From Alcanivorax sp. (GTDB lineage: Bacteria; Pseudomonadota; Gammaproteobacteria; Pseudomonadales; Alcanivoracaceae), in contig NZ_PBSH01000041.1 in NCBI RefSeq assembly GCF_002726155.1, positions 1 through 45,873 of the forward strand: a stretch of DNA of 45,873 bases, written 5' to 3'. The notes under the pieces were generated by a model. It worked only from the letters and a program-made list of their open reading frames with translations, had not been told where the DNA came from and did no database searches. The stretch's first letter is position 1; the number at the start of each line of letters is the position of its first letter. Position numbers and translations under genes: made by a program. Positions 42,878-45,873 of the stretch are shown here, one piece after another.

Positions 42878-44192
42878 CGCTGCTGGCCAGGGTTGAGGCT
42901 TCGGAGAACAAGGTCATCTGTGCCTTCAGCCGGTTGGCGGCAATCAGGAACTCGGCTCTTTCGTTATCGTTGATGCCGCGCGCCTTGGGGAGTGGCACGG
43001 TCTGTGGATTACGGTGTACGCCGTTAATCCGGAACTCGTAATGTAGATGCGGGCCGGTGGCCAGCCCGGACGAGCCGACATAGCCGATGGTTTGCCCCTG
43101 GGTGACCCGTTTGCCCACGCGAATGCCCTTGGCAAAGCTGCGCATATGGGCATACAGGGTGGTGTAGATCTGGCCATGCTTAAGGATGATGACGTTGCCG
43201 TAGCCCCCTTTTACCCCGGCGAAGATGACCTTGCCATCGCCTGCGGCCTTGATGGGGGTGCCGGAAGGCGCTGCATAGTCAGTGCCCTTGTGGGCGCGAA
43301 TGCGGTTGAGTACCGGGTGTTTGCGGCCCGGGTTAAAACGGGAGCTGACCCGAGAAAAGGCCACGGGGGTGCGGATGAATTCCTTGCGCATGGAGTCGCC
43401 CTTGATGTTCAGGTACTCCACGTCGCCAGACAGGGTCTCGTAGCGGAAGGCGGTGAGATGGCGGCCCTGGTTCCAGAATTCGGCCATCAGAATGTCGCCT
43501 TCGCCCACTTTTTCCCCGTCAAGATAGAGTTCTTCATAGAGAATGCGGAAGCGGTCACCTTTGCGAATATCGAGGGCAAAATCCACATCCCAGGCAAACA
43601 GGTTGGCCAGCTGCATGGTGAGTCGGTCGGTGATGCCGGCTGCGGCCCCGGCCAGGAACAGGGAGCCGGTAATGTCGGCCTGGGCGAAGCGGGTCTGTTT
43701 CTGGTATTCCCGCTGGCTCAGGCGCACATTCCAGCCGCCGCCTGTTAGCCGTGCGGTGAGAGTTTCAACTTTCGAGGGGTGGTAGCGCACGTTGGTAAGG
43801 GAGCCGCTGTCGCTAACAATGACTTCCAGTGCTTCCCCGGGGCGCAGGCGGGTGAGGCGCTTCAGTTTGTCGTCCCCTTTGAGCAGGGCGTCGATCTGCC
43901 CGGCACCAATGCCCAGGGGGTGCAGTAATGAAGACAGGCTATCCCCGGATTCCACGGTGAGCGTTTGCCACTGGGGGGTGGCTGGTTCTGGCTTGCTGGC
44001 GGTCTGGGGTTTTGGGGCGGGTGCTGCGCGTTCCGGCAGGCTAATGGGCTGGACGCGTTCCGGGGTCGTTTCGGTGCTGTCTGGGCGAAAAGCGATCAGG
44101 ATGACGCCGCCCAGCAATACCATGCTCAGCAGTAAATGGGTGCGTGGAAACTGGCGCACCAGCCTGCCGGCAGCAGAGATAAGTTGTTTCAT
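42867..44192 (-). CDS. mepM: Murein DD-endopeptidase MepM-like, M23 family
   Basis: A 441-residue membrane-anchored peptidoglycan hydrolase (E. coli MepM 440), which cuts D-Ala-mDAP crosslinks so that new strands can be inserted. There is one membrane segment (about 18-36) and a Pro-rich linker. An OapA/LysM-like wall-binding domain (about 75-140) contains LTVESGDSLSSLLHPLGI. The LytM/M23 domain (about 300-400) has the zinc ligands in HKGTDYAAPSG and in GPHLHYEF (HLH). Start ATG 44192 gives MKQLISAAGRL; no clear ribosome site is seen. It is divergent from tyrS and overlaps anmK. Confidence 0.92.
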   Translation of the reverse strand: MKQLISAAGRLVRQFPRTHLLLSMVLLGGVILIAFRPDSTETTPERVQPISLPERAAPAPKPQTASKPEPATPQWQTLTVESGDSLSSLLHPLGIGAGQIDALLKGDDKLKRLTRLRPGEALEVIVSDSGSLTNVRYHPSKVETLTARLTGGGWNVRLSQREYQKQTRFAQADITGSLFLAGAAAGITDRLTMQLANLFAWDVDFALDIRKGDRFRILYEELYLDGEKVGEGDILMAEFWNQGRHLTAFRYETLSGDVEYLNIKGDSMRKEFIRTPVAFSRVSSRFNPGRKHPVLNRIRAHKGTDYAAPSGTPIKAAGDGKVIFAGVKGGYGNVIILKHGQIYTTLYAHMRSFAKGIRVGKRVTQGQTIGYVGSSGLATGPHLHYEFRINGVHRNPQTVPLPKARGINDNERAEFLIAANRLKAQMTLFSEASTLASSDVF

Positions 44193-44301
44193 GGAGAGTC
44201 TGTGAGGGCCTGGTTGGGTAAATAGAGACTGGCGCGCCCGCGGGGCACAGCGAAAAACTGACCTGCAAAGATACCCGCCTTCTCTGGCCGCGTTCAAGTG
44301 C

Positions 44302-44307
44302 TACAAT
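44302..44307 (+). promoter_or_regulatory. Possible tyrS -10 box
   Basis: TACAAT at 44302-44307 is followed by a GC-rich stretch and lies 40 bases before the tyrS ATG. At 17-base spacing the -35 (CTTCTC) is weak. Confidence 0.4.
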
Positions 44308-44346
44308 GGCGCGCTTTCATTAATGGGTCTGGAAATAGAGGTAGGC

Positions 44347-45546
44347 ATGGCCACGGTGGATCAGCAACTGGCACTTATTACCCGCGGAGCGGATGAGATC
44401 ATCCAGGAAGAGGAGCTGCGGGAGAAACTGGCATCGGGTCGGCCGTTACGGGTGAAGGCGGGTTTTGACCCCACTGCCCCGGATCTGCACCTGGGGCATA
44501 CGGTATTGATCAACAAGCTGCGCCAGTTTCAGGAGCTGGGGCACGAGGTGATCTTCCTGATTGGCGATTTTACCGGGATGATCGGTGATCCCTCTGGCAA
44601 GAGTGCTACTCGACCGCCGTTGAGCCGAGAGGATGTGTTGCGCAACGCGGAGACCTATAAAGAGCAGGTCTTCAAGATTCTCGACGAGAGCAAGACCCGG
44701 GTGGCATTCAATTCCAGCTGGATGAATGAGGTTGGTGCGGCCGACATGATCAAGCTGGCGGGTCAGTACACGGTGGCGCGGATGCTCGAGCGTGATGATT
44801 TTGACAAGCGCTATAAGGGCAATCAGCCCATTGCCATCCACGAATTTCTCTACCCGCTTGTGCAGGGCTACGACTCCGTGGCTCTGGAAGCAGATGTGGA
44901 GCTGGGCGGGACCGATCAGAAATTCAACCTGCTGATGGGGCGTACCCTGCAGAAGTCCTACGGTCAGGTGCCGCAGATCTGTTTGACCATGCCGATTCTG
45001 GAGGGGCTGGACGGCGTGCAGAAAATGTCCAAGTCGTTGGGCAACTATGTGGGGGTCAGCGACGCGCCGGGTGAGATGTACCGCAAGTTGCTCTCGCTTC
45101 CCGATAGCCTCACCTGGCGTTATTATGAGCTGCTTAGTGCTTGTTCCAATGAGCGCATTGAGGAGTTGAAGGCCGAGGCGGAGATTCTGGGCTCGCCCCA
45201 GGAAGCAAAAAAAGCCTTTGCACTGGAGATGGTCGAGCGGTTCCATGGGCCTGAGGCGGCCCAGGCGGCGCCCAAGTCAGCGGGTAACCAGATTGCGCTG
45301 GGCGATATTCCGGATAATGTGCCGGAGATCGAGGTGGAGCTGGGTGATCAGGACAGCATCCATATCCTGCCGTTGCTCCGTGAGGCGGGCCTTGTACAGA
45401 ATGGCAAGGCCGCCAAGGATGTATTTGGCCGGGGCGCGGTGTACCTGGATGGTGTTCAGCTCAGCGAAGAGCGGACCTTCTCCCGTGGTGACAGCCACGT
45501 GATACAGGCCGGAAAGAAGAAGATTGCCCGGGTAACGGTTAAATAG
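44347..45546 (+). CDS. tyrS: Tyrosyl-tRNA synthetase
   Basis: Class I synthetase charging tRNA-Tyr. The 399-residue product fits the TyrZ-type enzymes of Pseudomonas (399) rather than the 424-residue E. coli TyrS. HLGHTVL (about 49) is the HIGH motif and KMSKSLGN (about 230) the KMSKS loop. [14 protein letters not shown] (about 78-91) and [13 protein letters not shown] (about 193-205) bind substrate, and an S4-like RNA-binding domain (about 335-399) closes the protein. ATG 44347 follows GAGGTAGG; the frame extends to 44323 without need. Its stop codon is part of a hairpin. Confidence 0.96.
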   Translation: MATVDQQLALITRGADEIIQEEELREKLASGRPLRVKAGFDPTAPDLHLGHTVLINKLRQFQELGHEVIFLIGDFTGMIGDPSGKSATRPPLSREDVLRNAETYKEQVFKILDESKTRVAFNSSWMNEVGAADMIKLAGQYTVARMLERDDFDKRYKGNQPIAIHEFLYPLVQGYDSVALEADVELGGTDQKFNLLMGRTLQKSYGQVPQICLTMPILEGLDGVQKMSKSLGNYVGVSDAPGEMYRKLLSLPDSLTWRYYELLSACSNERIEELKAEAEILGSPQEAKKAFALEMVERFHGPEAAQAAPKSAGNQIALGDIPDNVPEIEVELGDQDSIHILPLLREAGLVQNGKAAKDVFGRGAVYLDGVQLSEERTFSRGDSHVIQAGKKKIARVTVK

Positions 45547-45567
45547 CAGGCGCTGATGCCTGTTATT
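45542..45567 (+). terminator. Hairpin spanning the tyrS stop codon
   Basis: AATAGCAGGC (45542-45551) pairs with GCCTGTTATT (45558-45567) around a six-base loop, with one G-T opposition. The tyrS TAG is in the left arm. TTATTT is part of the right side but no long T-run follows, so it may be a weak terminator or a 3' stabiliser. Confidence 0.5.
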
Positions 45568-45599
45568 TGGGCGATTTGACCGGAATTTGAGCGGTCAGC

Positions 45600-45657
45600 A
45601 GGTTTTTTTAAAAAAGTGCGAAAAAGGGTTTGACTCCCAGAGCGAACTCTCTAGAAT
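45600..45657 (+). promoter_or_regulatory. rRNA operon promoter with UP-like element
   Basis: TTGACT (45630-45635) and TAGAAT (45652-45657) are separated by 16 bases, the typical spacing of rRNA P1 promoters. An A/T-rich tract (45602-45625) directly upstream is a likely UP element for the polymerase alpha C-terminal domain. The discriminator GCGCACTCC is GC-rich, as expected under ppGpp/DksA control. The start should lie near 45664. Confidence 0.85.
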
Positions 45658-45663
45658 GCGCAC

Positions 45664-45873
45664 TCCTCGACGGGGCAACAACGCAACGCACCACAGCGAA
45701 GCGCCACGGACGAGACGCTCTTTAACAATCAGGCAAGCAAACGTGTGGGACCTGTTCGGGATGGGATCTTTAAGAGATTTCAGTTCTGAACGAGTCAACA
45801 AAGTTTTTGTTAATTCAGATGACGAACTGAGCATGTATTAAGTGCGTAGGCACTTTAAACGCTTTTCTTAACT
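45664..45873 (+). other. rRNA operon leader up to the 16S gene
   Basis: About 210 bases of leader RNA. It contains boxA, then paired segments such as CAGTTC (45782-45787) with GAACTG and a small GTGC/GGCAC hairpin near 45842-45853, likely part of the RNase III processing stem completed downstream of 16S. The last bases of the window, TTAACT, look like the junction with the 16S gene, whose mature 5' end in pseudomonads reads AACTGAAGAG. No protein is encoded here. Confidence 0.8.
45716..45728 (+). promoter_or_regulatory. boxA antitermination signal
   Basis: CGCTCTTTAACAA matches the rRNA boxA consensus (TGCTCTTTAACA), where NusB-S10 with NusA assembles the antitermination complex. It lies about 50 bases after the predicted start. 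No clear boxB stem was identified. Confidence 0.88.

Noticed and set aside
45587..45841. 84-residue frame in the rRNA leader
   Set aside because: It covers the rRNA promoter, boxA and processing structures and has no protein-like features.

Overview
This is a GC-rich gammaproteobacterial chromosome segment. Gene content and order match two blocks known from Pseudomonas: tRNA-Leu/tRNA-fMet-rimP-nusA-infB-rbfA-truB-rpsO-pnp, and panDCB-folK-pcnB-cbrB-cbrA-gluQ-dksA. A third block, hemJ-argC-bactofilin-erpA-anmK-mepM-tyrS, also follows the Pseudomonas order. The proteins look like a marine relative of the Oceanospirillales, Alcanivorax-like; this is an inference from synteny and protein style, not from a search.

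Layout. 1-9480: two tRNAs, the translation/transcription-factor operon, rpsO and pnp, each block closed by a clear terminator. 9590-12140: a MarR regulator converging on acetyl-CoA synthetase. 12340-17430 (minus): pantothenate genes, a deoxynucleoside kinase, folK and pcnB. 17430-22510 (minus): a CbrX-CbrA-CbrB signalling module followed by a 609-base gap that carries a CA-motif-rich small RNA resembling CrcZ. 22637-24861 (minus): gluQ and an unusual dksA. 25199-33186: aminotransferase, sfsA, srkA, a Rieske protein, a PfkB kinase, PBP1B, a TPR lipoprotein and ybaK. 33309-36568 (minus): hemL, thiE, thiD, hemJ. 36703-45546: ClC transporter, argC, DUF6776-like protein, bactofilin, erpA, PAP2, anmK, mepM, tyrS. 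The window stops inside an rRNA operon leader, apparently at the first bases of 16S rRNA.

Most interesting. The CbrB orthologue has lost the GAFTGA loop that sigma-54 activators need, although Walker A, Walker B, the receiver Asp and the Fis helix-turn-helix remain. Directly downstream lies a CrcZ-like RNA (about 17558-17824, minus) with three clusters of AAYAAYAA motifs, a UUCG-capped terminator, and TGTTAC/GTAACA half-sites just upstream of a TATAAAAT box. I found no -24/-12 element there. The simplest reading is a carbon-catabolite-repression RNA circuit moved from sigma-54 to sigma-70 control.

Second, three intergenic elements of 154-160 bp (13738-13891, 14704-14860, 23521-23680) share one plan: inverted arrays of 7-base units at both ends and a GC-rich hairpin core. 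The unit sequence differs from element to element. Lone heptad arrays occur at 7209, 36062 and 41028. Separate REP/REPIN-type repeats occur at 27081, 33204 and 41719. Third, DksA carries a roughly 258-residue Lys/Ala-rich, histone-H1-like N-terminal extension. The rest of the window is mostly conserved housekeeping genes.
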